NCBI GenBank assembly: GCA_013396915.1
Contig: VWZL01002214.1
Span: 6,343-70,342, forward strand
Source: Stercorarius parasiticus
Lineage: Eukaryota; Chordata; Aves; Charadriiformes; Stercorariidae
DNA: 64,000 nt
Reading direction: 5' to 3'
In this document: in pieces, positions 38,901 to 50,657 of the stretch
Layout: each line of letters starts with the position of its first letter
How positions within the stretch are numbered: the stretch's first letter is position 1
Notes under the pieces: generated by a model
What the model was told of the DNA's origin: nothing
The model's input: only the letters and a program-made list of their open reading frames with translations
Databases searched by the model: none
Program-made: the position numbers and the translations under genes

Positions 38901-41900
38901 ATGCAAGGTCTCCGCTATAGTGAATTTCTGTCTTGATCGTTAATTTTCACGTCTGAAAGTAGTCGTGCATATTTTGTTCTCATTTAGAATACCTGAGAAC
39001 AATAAACGCCAAAAAAAGGGACGGATGCTTTGTAAATTCACCCAAAGTGATTAATACCTCTTAACTTCAGTGCAACAATAGGACATGTCTGACCTACACC
39101 GCTGAAAGAAATGATGAACAGACATGTAAATCTTCCTTAATTACCTCTCTTTGTAACATGGAAAAAAATGGGTGGTAACTTAAAGAAGTAATCAGCCACT
39201 CAAACCACAGAGTAGTGGAAAGGTCAGATTCTTACAGCCTAAACATCGTAAATTACAAGAAATGTAAAGCATTAAAATTCCAAATGGCTTCTTTTTGACA
39301 GAGGTTTTAATGAGAATGGAAAAAGAGAAAGCAATCTATCCTCACGAGAAAAATTGTAATGAGAATATTCTCCTCTTTAAAATCTCTTCAATGAGGGAAA
39401 ATACGCCGTTGTACCAGGACCCTAAAGGATTCGATTCATGTTTGCACATTACATATTTCAAGAAATTCACATGATCGACTGATTGGCCTCTCGTCTCTCC
39501 ATTACGAAAACAACTGTGCTGAATCATCTGGCATGGCCTCCAGCTGCCCTCCGCCATGACTCCCGTTCCCTACTTGGTTTGTAAAAGGCACATCCACACT
39601 CTCTAGTGGGCAAGGAGTAATTAGGAAAGAACCACGAAAAATTACAAATAAAAGCTAAGCAAGCCTGCCTAAACTACGAGAGTTTAAATCCTCCATTAAA
39701 AGCACGCCTTTTAGCGAAACTGTCGGAAGAACAAGATTTTATTTTTTCTCTGTAACTCTCCAAAGCCCAGATCGCCTTGAACAAAGATCCCCGGAGCCCA
39801 GTGTCACCCCCTCCCGCCCAGGCGCCGCAGGGCAGTGTGACGGTCACCGAACGGGTGCCCACCCCGCAAACACCAAAGTGACTTTTGCAGCCTCCTTGCC
39901 CAGCTTCCAATAAGCTCCACTAAGGACATCCCGAGCCCCAGATGCCATTTCTGTACTTAACGACCCTTGCTAGAAACGTGTCTAATGATTTTAATTCCAT
40001 GTGAAAAGCAGCATTTCTAAAGCTTCCCAGTGTTTCCTTACTAATGCACCTCAAACATGCCCAGGAGAACAGTGGCTCCTGAGTGTGAAAGTGTCTTATT
40101 CTTTTCTTGGTTTCATTACTACGCGCTTCATCAAGGATGTAAAAGTCAGTTTGGTTTTCCATAAGAACTAGAAAATATAGTTTTCTGTGTTGTTTGGTTT
40201 TTTTATTTTTGTAATAAATCACTAACCATTATCAGGTTTTGGTAAGAGGCAGACAAATACCATGCATTACTTCAAGGCGATTACATCTGAGGCTATCTTT
40301 AAAGGAGCTTCATACTGATACCGTCATTACCACTACAAGTGGGTATAACAAGTCCTCCTTTCTATGTTTAAAAAATAATCACAGTATCATGGTGTTTTAC
40401 CATTGCACTTCCTCTTTCTCTTGCTCTCTTACTACATCAAGCCCCATAGGAAGCAATCATTTCTATGCAAATGCTGTGTAATAGAAATATAACTTCTCCA
40501 TAACCTGCCTTTCCTTGGGGAAACCAATCTGCTGTGTTTGGATGTGTACAAAATAAAACCACTGTGGTTTCCAAGCAAAGCACTAAGCTGCAAAATTTTA
40601 TTATATTAATGGCCTTCTGCATCATTTACATATTCATGTATCGCTTCTGACTTGTGTGCACTTTATTATTTTTGGAGGAGCAATCATAATCTCATTTACA
40701 CAATAACTGATATTGGCCAAATTCAATAATCGGAGGTAACTGGCACAACCACCACACAGACCCTATCAGCCATGCGACCCCCTGTAGTATTCTTTCATAA
40801 ACCACTCAGAAAAAATGTTTAAAGGACGATGACAGATAGGAGGGAGACTGTTGGTAGCAACAGTTAATTGCACAGTGCTTCATATTCCCTCATCTCAACG
40901 GGGAATGTCGAGGTTGTAGCACTCAGTGACCATCTGGGGCTAAAACAGGAGGAACTGGCCTGCTAACAGTGAGGTATGCAAGAGGCCACTTTGCATAGGA
41001 CTGCTTGTCCCCTCCTGCTCAGAAGTGAAAAAATGGCAGATATGGACAATATTGGATGGGAATTATTAGCAGAGAGCACTTCTGTTGTCTCCATCAATCT
41101 GCAAAGCAGTTGGTAATCTCTTGAGTAGGTACAGTCTTGCTGATGAAGCAAATAACTCACTCCCTCTGGACTGCAGGACACGCTGCAGCAAGGTTTGGGC
41201 TAAAAGGGTCAGATTTGTCCTTTTCACCTGGGGGCCAAAATGTCACGCTGGGGGTCTCACTGCGGGGAGGAAGGAGAGGCTCTGCCCGGCATTACACAAA
41301 ACCTTTAACACTCCGCCAGAACGCACAAGCTGTGCTATAGTAATTTCAGTCCAGCCACCCAAAAATCTCGTTGCCATTCTAAAAAAAGTGAACTTCCAGG
41401 GAAAATTATAAACTTGCAGGGAATATATTACTAAGAATATTTGAATTAATACCTGGGGTCCTCGACGCTGGTCTCAGCAGCACTGCTAATGCTCTCCAGA
41501 GTGTAAGACTTTAAAAGTGAGTTGTACTATGCAGCCTTTTCTTATTTGCCCCCAGTTACCTAAAGCAAATAAATAAATAAATAATGTGAACCCTTTGTTT
41601 GTGTAATATTACGAACAAACGTATCAATAGCTATTCCCCGTGAGCCTGCACTGTTTGCTTTCGCACATCATACAGTCACACGGTGGATTTGATCTCTCCT
41701 GATCTTAAAAGGTCGCTGTATCAAGAAAACAGGCCCCTAACAGCTCCTTCTCTCTAAACACTAACAGCATGTGTAACGCCAGCAGTGGGTCTCTTCATCA
41801 CCTTCCGTGACGTCCAAGGAGGTGGGAGTTAGTCCTTACAGCCATCACTGCAAGCAGACATAGAGCAGGTTCTCAGGCATATTTGTGGAGCAAGCATTTG

Positions 41901-42349
41901 AGTAAATTTGTGAGCACTTGGAGGCACCACAAATTGCCCCATTGCTTTATCGCATATCCTTTTTGTACTTAATGCCTAGAGAAAGGATTTCTTCATGTAA
42001 GAAACCACGGCTCCAAGGTAGGCTTGGAATACCTACACGGAGGTGCACTTCAGAGAGGTGCTGCAGTGCGCAGCAGTGAAAGCTTCTGTCTAGCAAAGGT
42101 TAATCCAGAGAGGAATTTAAGCTGTGAAACCTTAGTTACACGATTGCCAGCTCACTTCCTGACATGGAAAATGTTTTTGAACACAGACAGAATATGTTTC
42201 CCTTAATGGCACCTTTCTGGCCAGGAGCTGCAGCTTTTGCTACACATACTCTTTCAAAACAAGAGACTCAATTCTTTTTTGTACCAAACAGATACAGACA
42301 AGACCATTTGTGCTCATGATTACTGTGGATATCTTAAGGAAACACACAC
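32984..42349. other. Intergenic DNA, no gene seen
   Basis: More than 9 kb of AT-rich desert. Open frames (up to 116 codons at 35893-36243) resemble nothing known. An (AAAT)n tract lies at 41567-41584. The stretch 40640-40760 has a motif-dense, low-CpG texture often seen in conserved noncoding DNA, but this cannot be tested without alignment. Confidence 0.5.
41567..41584. repeat. (AAAT)n microsatellite
   Basis: About four and a half uninterrupted AAAT units. Confidence 0.8.
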
Positions 42350-42385
42350 GTTTCCATCCTTGTTTCCATCCTTGTTTCCATCCTT
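42350..42385. repeat. Perfect 12-base tandem repeat, three copies
   Basis: GTTTCCATCCTT is repeated exactly three times head to tail. On the minus strand it codes for a GNKDGNKDGN-type stretch in a chance ORF. The perfect identity suggests a recent expansion that may vary in copy number between individuals. Confidence 0.9.
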
Positions 42386-42433
42386 ACCTCCAGTGGCAGA
42401 GCTCAGCCTCCTGAACACCCATCTCCTTATCTC

Positions 42434-42455
42434 AGTGGTTAGGGACCTAACCACT
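42434..42455. repeat. 22-base near-perfect palindrome
   Basis: AGTGGTTAGG (42434-42443) and CCTAACCACT (42446-42455) are exact reverse complements separated by two bases. It could be a dimeric factor-binding site or a relic of an inverted insertion. TGGTTAG/CTAACCA resembles no site I can name with confidence. Confidence 0.75.
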
Positions 42456-45400
42456 TCTGACCACCAGCATCTCTCACACCTCTGTTCTCTGTCTGGAAAA
42501 AAATAAATAAATATAAAAGATAATTGTCCTTCCCTGCTTAACATGGCTGTTTGGAGAGAAAGTGCAGGAGAAGGTACAAAACCTTGCAGACCAGTAGACA
42601 TCAGGGACTATATGAGATTAAATATAGCTACAAAACAAGCACTAGCCACAGAGGCTATGGCAGATTCTGAGCATCAAGATGTTCTAAACGTAAAAAGAAG
42701 ACACAGTGAATTGTTAACTCAGAAATAAAAGAATTCAATCCTTCACCTTTTAAGAAAATGCATACAATGGGGGAGAAAAAAAAAATCTGTCTGAAATATA
42801 GAATTTCCTTCAAACAAGAACTGCCCGAAGGTAGTTGCATAGAAACTCCTATTTTCTAGTTTCAATATGAAAACTGATAACCGTACACAAATTAATAAGT
42901 TTAAAAAAGGCTCATAAAATAACTCATAAAGATCTAAAAAACATTCATATTAAATTTAGCAGATTTTTTTTTCTTTCTTTTCATCGAAGCCCTTTGTTGC
43001 ACTTCACCTGAACCTGTTTCTCTCTAATCTGATCCGTGGGGAGGTAAATGAAACCAAATGCATTGTTTCTGGGTGATGAAGCATTTTAGTAGCCTCCCTC
43101 AGCAGGCTCATCTTTCCATTAATAACACAGTCCTACCTCTAACAAAAGATTATATTTTCCAAAGTGACAACAAAGAAGAAAAAAATCAATGCATAGGTGA
43201 CAGTATTTGAGGAAGTAAACAGAAAAAACCTTTCCGCTAACCAAATAGAAATAAAGCAAAGGAAGACGAGAGTCAGCGCTTTGGAGCCAAATATCCATCC
43301 CTTTGTGGTTTCCAGAGTCTGCAGGTGTCTCTGAGTTTTCACTCTTTCTGTCTTTACTGTTTTGTTTTGGGTTCTGTTTTTTCCATTGTGATGTATTTCC
43401 GCGGCTAAAGGAGACTTCCATCCCCCTGGATATGCCGTTTCTCCAGCAGCTGGTTGACCAGGGGCCCATTTTAGGAAGACCTGTGCCGGCTGCTGCCATT
43501 GGATGCAGTCCCTTATTCAAACTGGGAAGAATTGAGCCCTGTTCCATTTGCGTTTGAAATGGCTGGAAGTGTACTTTCCTAACCTTGTGGGAATTTAAAA
43601 ACATTAGCCTAATTAAAACTGTTGTTGTATTTGTTTTGTCAGGCTCTCCCTTTTATCTGCATGATAATGATTTTGCCTCATCAGTTCAAGAAGTGTCTGT
43701 GGGTGGAAACAGTGAGTGATAGATTCATATAATGAGGCTCTAAATGACTACAAAAGACTTTACATCGCTGTGAATCATCCATCTACAGTGCTGCATTATT
43801 CAGAAATTAATGCAACCCTATAAATGAATAATGATTTAAATGTACTTTTAAAAATTGTTAACGCTCCAGCATTTTTTCCTTTTCTACATAATCAGAAAAT
43901 TGATTATGACTGTGACTAGACCTATGTTCTTAATTTAACTTATGTAATGGTAATGTAGAAAAAGCCTTGTGACAACAATGAAAATGGAGAGATTTCCAGG
44001 AGACTAGAAACGGGTTTATAACCTTCAGAATTCCCTAGCCAAATTCAGTGGGCTTCAGAGGGAATTAACACCAAAAAAAGCCTCCTGAAAGGCTGCAGGG
44101 TCTAGAGACAATTGAATTATTGCCAAAGTTGATCCAAAATAGATGAGAATATATGTGAAATAACTAAGAGTAATATGACACAGCAAACATTTTGCTCGTT
44201 ATTTGCTTTCTCATATTACCCTTTCTTTAAAAACGAGTGATTAAGAGAGTCATAAAGCAAGGAGCCGTACGAGCAGTAGAAATAACACCAACTAATTTCC
44301 CAAGCATTTGTCTGAGGCTGATACCCCACGTAGATTATCTGATGCACAAAGCAGGGTGAACACAACCACGGCCTACATCACAGGAGGATCTATAAATGGA
44401 TTTCACTCTTCTATCTGGATTTTTGTTTTTAGAAAATTCTGCTAGCTTGCTCTCTTAGAGACAAAATTGATAAACAGATTCAAAACTGTTGCAGGCAGGG
44501 AGTTAAGATATAGATAAAAAGAGACAAACAGTTGTAAAGAATGGTCCTATAAGCCTTCAGAAACCAGGACAAAACCAGTTGGGATGTTACAACATTGGTT
44601 TCGGCACTTCTGAGATTCAAATACACAGGCTGCCTCTCCCGCCATGCCGTGTACTCGATGTACGCTGGGGTACCCTAACGCAGACTGTGCTCTCAATTCT
44701 AGCCCTGTAAAGCTTACTCTATTAAAATCACTAAATGTATTCCGGTGGTTTTAGGAGGATGGAGGACATGATCAAGATTAGAACTGGGTCTATGCATTTT
44801 ACTGAACAATATGGGAACAACACATATATAATTTCTTTAGGCACATGTCTTAAACCAGGTATTACCTAAATTATTAAATGTTTTTCTATTCAAGTTATAA
44901 TACCAAGTTTTGAGAAGCAGACCGAAGATGAGAAATTGTTCTCTTCACGCCAAAACAAGTGAAATGTAATAACTCTCTCCACCAAAACACTGTTGAACAA
45001 GGCTTCTTTCTTGTGCAATAACAAAAGTACAAAGGACACGTATTTAGGGTTTCATTGAAACTAGATACTTAAAAGAATCTTCAGCCATAGAAGATGGTTT
45101 CAATAAAGTCATCTTCCACTAGGATTTGTTTTATATTCCACAAGTCCCTATTAAATTATCGTAAATTATTGATGGCATAAAGGACATGAACTCTACTAAG
45201 GCCACAGCCACAGATGTCTCTCTTATTAAAACCCTGCAAAAATCGCTACCACTCGAGCAGCAGAATTGAGTTTGTATCAAAGACGCAGTGAAATATTGCC
45301 ACCCACCCATCAAACCGCTGCTCCTTCCAATTACTTGGAGTCTGATAAACTTACCAGGATGTACTTTCGTTATTACCTAATTCTGCTGATAAATTGTGAT

Positions 45401-47152
45401 CTCAACATTTTTGTCCACAAATGATTTACTAGGCTGAAAACAATATTGCCTATCTTAATTCATCTTAGCCAGCAAGGCTTTATTAAAGGATGGGATGAAC
45501 ACCAGGACCGTGGTGTTATCCGATTCTTTAGTATGGGACCGCCCAAAGAGATCTGCCTTATGCTCACCCATACTAGCTAGTCTTTCAGTTATGGAGACAC
45601 ACGGTCCTGCTCTATACCGTTATTTAATACTACAAGCCAAAAATCTTGACAGTATTCAGACACACTGATAACAACCAAAACCATTTCCTTTTCTGTTAGC
45701 TGCCAAGCAATATTTCTATTTCTGCAATTTGATTACTTGTACTGAGCCAAAAAAAATTTCTCAAGCTTCGCGTCCAGGATTATGCATTTTTCATAGATGC
45801 TGGAAAAGCTTCAATTTTTTTAACAGATTTAAAGGGAGATATATCTTTGGATTTGTTAAGATTTTTTTTCCCCCTTTCAAGAAGGAAAAATTTTGATCTC
45901 AATGATAAATAATAACCAGCTATTGAAAAACAAGTGTCTCATCTTCATATTGGATAGCATCTTTGGTGCCTCCTCTCCCAGCTGATTAAACAGTTAAGCC
46001 AAAACCAGCAAAATCAGAGTGGCTGCTGTTTTCTAATTGATTCAGTTTAATTTTGGGAGTTTTTGCCTTTTTTTCCCCCCAATGTTTCTTTGCCTATTTT
46101 TTAATTATTAGCAGTAGTTTCTGACTTAAAGACTCTCCTGAGTGAGCTCACTAATCAGGAAAAAAACAAGTTTCTCCCATTGTCTAGAAATTGTTTCGGG
46201 GTTTATTCCAAAACCAAAATGTGAGTAAAAAAAATCCTAAACTACCTTGTATCTCAAAAGTGTATGCGTTTTCTCTGTTGCAAATAAACTCAGTACACGG
46301 ATTAAACTAAGGGATATTCCACTTTATACAATTAACTTTGATGATCTGTATGGAAAGCATACAAATCTGGCTCTCCTATATTTTTGGGACAGCTGGGAAT
46401 GTGGTATTACTTGTATAAACTCGCACAGGAAAAGACATGATCAATAAGCAACGAATCCAACTCATTCAGTCCTTCCCGGACACACACACACAAATGGAAC
46501 ATAACTTACCTGTCTTGTACTGTCCTGATCTTCATCATTAAAAGCTGCCAACCTAAAACCAACTTTGTGTTACCTTTTTTAAGAATTCCAACTCCTAGTT
46601 CTTGAGAGCTGATCTCAAAAGGTCTAGGAAATGCTTTATCTGAAACTTGTAACATTAAACAGGGAGTGCCATGATTCATAAATTATTCTCTTTTTATTGT
46701 CTAAGACTGACAGATGTGCCAACTTTTCAATTTAATTAGGGAAATTCTCTGTAAGACATGTATTTTAGTCAAGTTCTGTTCTCCCAGTTCCACCTTAGGT
46801 TTTGTCCTTTACATCAACCAAAGAAATATACTCAACTTGTTCTCTCAGAAATCGTCTCATGTAGATAAAACAAAATGTTTCATTTTACATATTTGCATTT
46901 GTCTTGAAAGATGCCTTCAAATCCTCCTCTCTCTGGAATGGAGACCCATTGCTTTTCTGAGCTTCCTAAAGGAACAGCTTCCCAACACAAGGAAATTAAA
47001 GGATGTGAACTCATCATTATGGAACTACCTTTCACAACCACCTCACCTTCCACCTCCAGTCCATGAATTCTGCCACTACACTTCACTCACAGAAATCTGC
47101 ATCACGGAAAGGCCAATCAAAAGAGGGAACAAGAAATAATCAGGGAGGTATA
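42456..47152. other. Intergenic DNA, no gene seen
   Basis: AT-rich desert. The 161-codon minus frame at 43119-43604 has no recognisable domain. The adjoining stretch 43620-43900 is rich in TAAT-, ATGCAT- and TTAAAT-type motifs, including TTTAAATG and AATTAATGCA, and is a reasonable candidate for conserved noncoding DNA. Confidence 0.5.
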
Positions 47153-47278
47153 AATCATGGAATGGTTTGGGGTGGAAGGGACCATAAAGACCATCCAGTT
47201 CCCACCCCCCTGCCCTGGGCAGGGACACCTCCCACTAGACCAGGTAGCTCAAAGCCCCGTCCAACCTGCCCTTGAATA
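47153..47278 (-). mobile_element. CR1 LINE, short 3' fragment (about 126 bp)
   Basis: The plus strand reads AATCATGGAATGGTTTGGGGTGG, then the CR1 3' UTR 'aagggaccataaagaccatccagttcc', then the complement of the ORF2 end (cagggacacctcccactagaccaggtag). It aligns by eye to the first part of the 32.26-kb copy and breaks off at 'cctgcccttgaa' near 47278, so it is a severely 5'-truncated insertion of the same or a close subfamily. Confidence 0.92.
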
Positions 47279-48372
47279 AATGAATTATGCCGAATGCTTA
47301 GTAAAATATTCTACACAGCATGTCCGCATTAATCACAGACTCTGAAGAGAACTAGGAAGTATCTTTTCATTGGAAGGATTTCAGATATTAAACTTCCATT
47401 ACTTTTTCCCTGCATTTTTCTTCAAGACCCTGAAAGACAGAAGTCATCGGATCTTTATGCAATGGCTTGCAAGTTACAGTCTTAACTATGGATTTACCAC
47501 TATTGATTCATAATATAGTAGCCTAGAAGAAATATATCAAGTTGATTAAAATTACCCATTTTTATTGAATTCTTTTGTAATGAATTTTCCTCTAGCTGAA
47601 CAAAAAGCACATTACTGCAATCTAAACTTCTCCTGTAGTGAAGAATCAGAAGCAGCAAAATGGATGAATGACTTTGAACTTAACACACATTCTCCGTTCT
47701 GATCTCAGCTATGATTGCAAATATACTATTCCCTAAATTACACAAGATGTACGTAGTTTGAACGCATGTATTGCTGTTACTGCAATGCAGCAGCAATATC
47801 CATGCCATACACAATAATGAATATTATCCTAATATGATTAATTTTACAGTTATGGTTACACTTGGAGAGTTTCTTTTAGTGAATTATAGCATATGCAGGG
47901 ACTGGGATACTTAGATATGAAGAGTGTTGCTTAAGACTAGTTTTAGTAATAAAAATAAATTCAGAAAAAAACCCACAACTTTTTAACACAAAATTTGTAG
48001 AGAGGCTGTAATGAATGCACACATGAATTGCTATTCCTTTTCTTGACTGTGAGAAATTGGGTAGATTAATTTCATTCCCAGGTATTGGACTTTCTCCTGA
48101 CTTCCCTGTTTCTTGGTTTTCATAAATTACAATGGTTTGAAAATTTTTGAACTACTGTACCTTGAGTTTTCTAAAACTCACTGAGCGGTAAATGACATGA
48201 CATGACATTTAAAATAAGATTTATTATATTCCTGAATTACACATGCCTTACTTTTACAACTGGCAAACCCACAAGGATTTAATAAGAGTTTTTGTCATCC
48301 CAGGTAACTGTTTAGCCAGGTATATTAGTGCATTTTCTAGGACCTACAGATTTTAGTGAAATTCCTCTTTGA

Positions 48373-48400
48373 CATACATATATATATATATATATATAAT
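48373..48400. repeat. (TA)n microsatellite
   Basis: About 24 bases of uninterrupted TA repeat after a CATACATA lead-in. Confidence 0.85.
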
Positions 48401-49120
48401 TCTGCAAAATCTAAACACCATTAGCTGACTGAATAGGTACATATGAGAAATTAATCAAAATCAGTCCTTGCTAAAAAATCCCTCCATTGAAGAAATTAAC
48501 ATAGGTACTTAAAATAAAGAATTTCCAAACTGGAAATCAAGATGTCAAACACCGAGGCAGTGACAGGTAGGCTTGGACTAGATAACGAATGTAGTCTAGA
48601 GAGTGTGACCAAGGACACAGTGAATCTAAGTACTTTCAAAGTTTTTTGGGGACTGGATTTAGCCTCCTTCCCTCAATGAAGAAAACTTGTCTAAGTATTC
48701 TGACAATGGCTTTGGAGCTCATGGGCCAACATGAACCAAATGTGACAGCTGAATAAAATCCAGTAACTATTTTCCTACAAGTTTTGTATTGTAGGTAGCT
48801 CAGAGAAAAAAAAGAGAGCGTCAATACTTGCCCCCTGTTCATGAACAATGTGACCTCAAATCTTACTCTTACATTTAAGCACAACCATTTTCCAAAGGTT
48901 TATAAAAGAACAGGTTTTGAAAAAATTAAAAGTGTGGTTCTCTAGCCCAAATACTTGATCTGACTTGCAACAATTTTCTTTGTCTTAGTCATAAGCATTT
49001 TCTTCCTAATACCATTACCCTTATAGTTCTCACCAAGATGGCCCTGGATTGTTTCTTGTTGTTCTCACAGTCCTGTAAATTATACTGAAAGCTATACTCT
49101 TTGTTTTACTTTTTTGGTCT

Positions 49121-49150
49121 TATTTATTTATTTTATTCATTCATTTATTT
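49121..49150. repeat. (TTTA)n/(TTCA)n microsatellite
   Basis: TATTTATTTATTTTATTCATTCATTTATTT is a compound tetranucleotide repeat. Confidence 0.8.
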
Positions 49151-49506
49151 CAAGGTGTCATGGTTTATCAAGCTCATGACTATGTCTGCGAGCTTTTCCC
49201 CAACAAAACACTGCAGGAATAGATGCAAAGAAAAAATTTAATTGTTCCAATTTTGTAAAACTAGGGGCTCAGGTAAAAGAGAAACCAGGTTTTGAAGAAT
49301 TTTGTCCTAATAACTATTGATCCTACTGGGGAATTTTTGCAGCAGCCAGCATGTCACTGCCAAAATATTCAGCAGAAAGGGATTACAGGTATATGCAGAG
49401 ATAACATAATCTTCATATAAATCAGTTAAATAGTCAATCAACCAAGAGACACAAATCCATAGGAATTCTGGCTTCATTAGTCTCACTGCTCACAGAACTA
49501 CTTGGA

Positions 49507-49521
49507 TTTTTTTTTTTTTTT
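49507..49521. repeat. T15 homopolymer
   Basis: Fifteen consecutive T residues. Taken as a minus-strand poly(A), no retrocopy body is visible next to it. Confidence 0.8.
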
Positions 49522-50342
49522 AATGGTGCTTTAATCCTGTTAGATTTCAGAGGCAAAGCAGTTACGAGATTGAGTTAGAATCTAGTCCTTCTTATACATC
49601 ATTAAATAGCTCCAGAGTGAATTAATTACATGTGATCAACCCACTGAAGGCAATGAGGCCATGAAAGGTGCAAGTTAGGGGCTGCAAAGCATTTATTACT
49701 GATGACAGGGCACCAGACTTTCAGTTCCAAGTGTGAGCTAAAGATCTAAGCTTGAGTTAGTAGGGCTGGTTTTAGTGAAATAACGCTTTTATTCTACGAA
49801 GTGGTTGCATTTGGAGTGGAAAAACGGAATACAGAACGCTGGGACACTATTTTCATTTTTACAGAGTCATTTTTGACCATGATACTACAATTTCACTTTG
49901 ATGCTTCAGGCTTCACCACTGACCTCTACTCCTGTAGGACTATATTCGGCATACGAAAGAGCAGGATCTCAGAAGCCCCCAACCCATTTGGATGATGATC
50001 CAGGAATCTACTCATGAACAGCAGAGGTCACAATGACATTAGCTAATAACAGCCTCTTCAGCTATGTGCAGGCTGTCACCACGTCCCCATCAGGAACTTG
50101 GTGGCTCTCGCTCTCAGTACCTAAACCTCATGGATAACCTCTGCAAGTCCTGTGATCTGCAAAAGGCATACTTTTGCAAGGCAAAAAACACCACAGATAG
50201 CGTCTTGTCAGGAGCAGATGTAGATGATGTAGATGATAGCAGGGGTTTAGAGATCTTTTCCCTTACTAACCAGACACAGCTGTATCTTTTTTCCTAACTG
50301 ATAAAGACCAAGAAGTCACCCTGCAGCGATTTAGTCATGGAG

Positions 50343-50383
50343 ATCACTAAACAATTAGATCACTAGATGATTAGTTTAGTGAT
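50343..50383. repeat. Inverted repeat with 10-base arms
   Basis: ATCACTAAAC (50343-50352) and GTTTAGTGAT (50374-50383) are exact reverse complements with a 21-base spacer. TAGTCATGGAGATC and TAGTGATGGAGATC also occur as imperfect direct repeats here, so the region beside the CR1 fragment has been locally duplicated and inverted. Confidence 0.6.
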
Positions 50384-50389
50384 GGAGAT

Positions 50390-50657
50390 CGCCAATCTCC
50401 ATCTGGACATTGAGCTGTTGACCACTACCCTCGGGATCCAACCAATTCCTCATTCACTGAGCAGCCCACCCATCAAATTAATATCTCTCTACTTTAGAGA
50501 GAAGGATGTTGTAGGGGACCATGTCAAAAGATTTACAGAAGTCCAGACAGATGATATCCGTAGCAACTCCCTTGTTCACTGACATAGTCACTCCATCATA
50601 GGAGGCCACTAGCTTGGTCAGGCAGAACTTGCCCCATGAAGCCATGCTGTCTATCCC
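50390..50657 (-). mobile_element. CR1 LINE, internal reverse-transcriptase fragment
   Basis: Read on the minus strand, this encodes a piece of the CR1 ORF2 reverse transcriptase: [20 protein letters not shown] followed by [13 protein letters not shown] (about 50485-50590). [10 protein letters not shown] is the RT palm motif A (family form LDFxKAFDxV). It also matches the known CR1 nucleotide pattern (plus strand: 'accaattcctcattcactgagcag', 'ttagagagaaggatgttgtagggga', 'gaagccatgctgtctatc'). Neither the catalytic YxDD motif nor a 3' end is present, so this is an internal relic, inactive, and probably older than the three 3' ends. Confidence 0.85.

Larger units (their letters stand above)
47279..50342. 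other. Intergenic DNA, no gene seen
   Basis: AT-rich desert with a (TA)n run (48373-48400), a TTTA/TTCA tract (49121-49150) and T15 (49507-49521). No ORF of interest was found. Confidence 0.5.

Noticed and set aside
42320..42601. 93-codon minus ORF with GNKDGNKDGN repeat
   Set aside because: The repeat is a direct readout of the 12-base tandem DNA repeat and not a conserved protein feature.
43119..43604. 161-codon minus-strand ORF
   Set aside because: It begins in a methionine context of no note, has a low-complexity C-terminal part, and no known domain.
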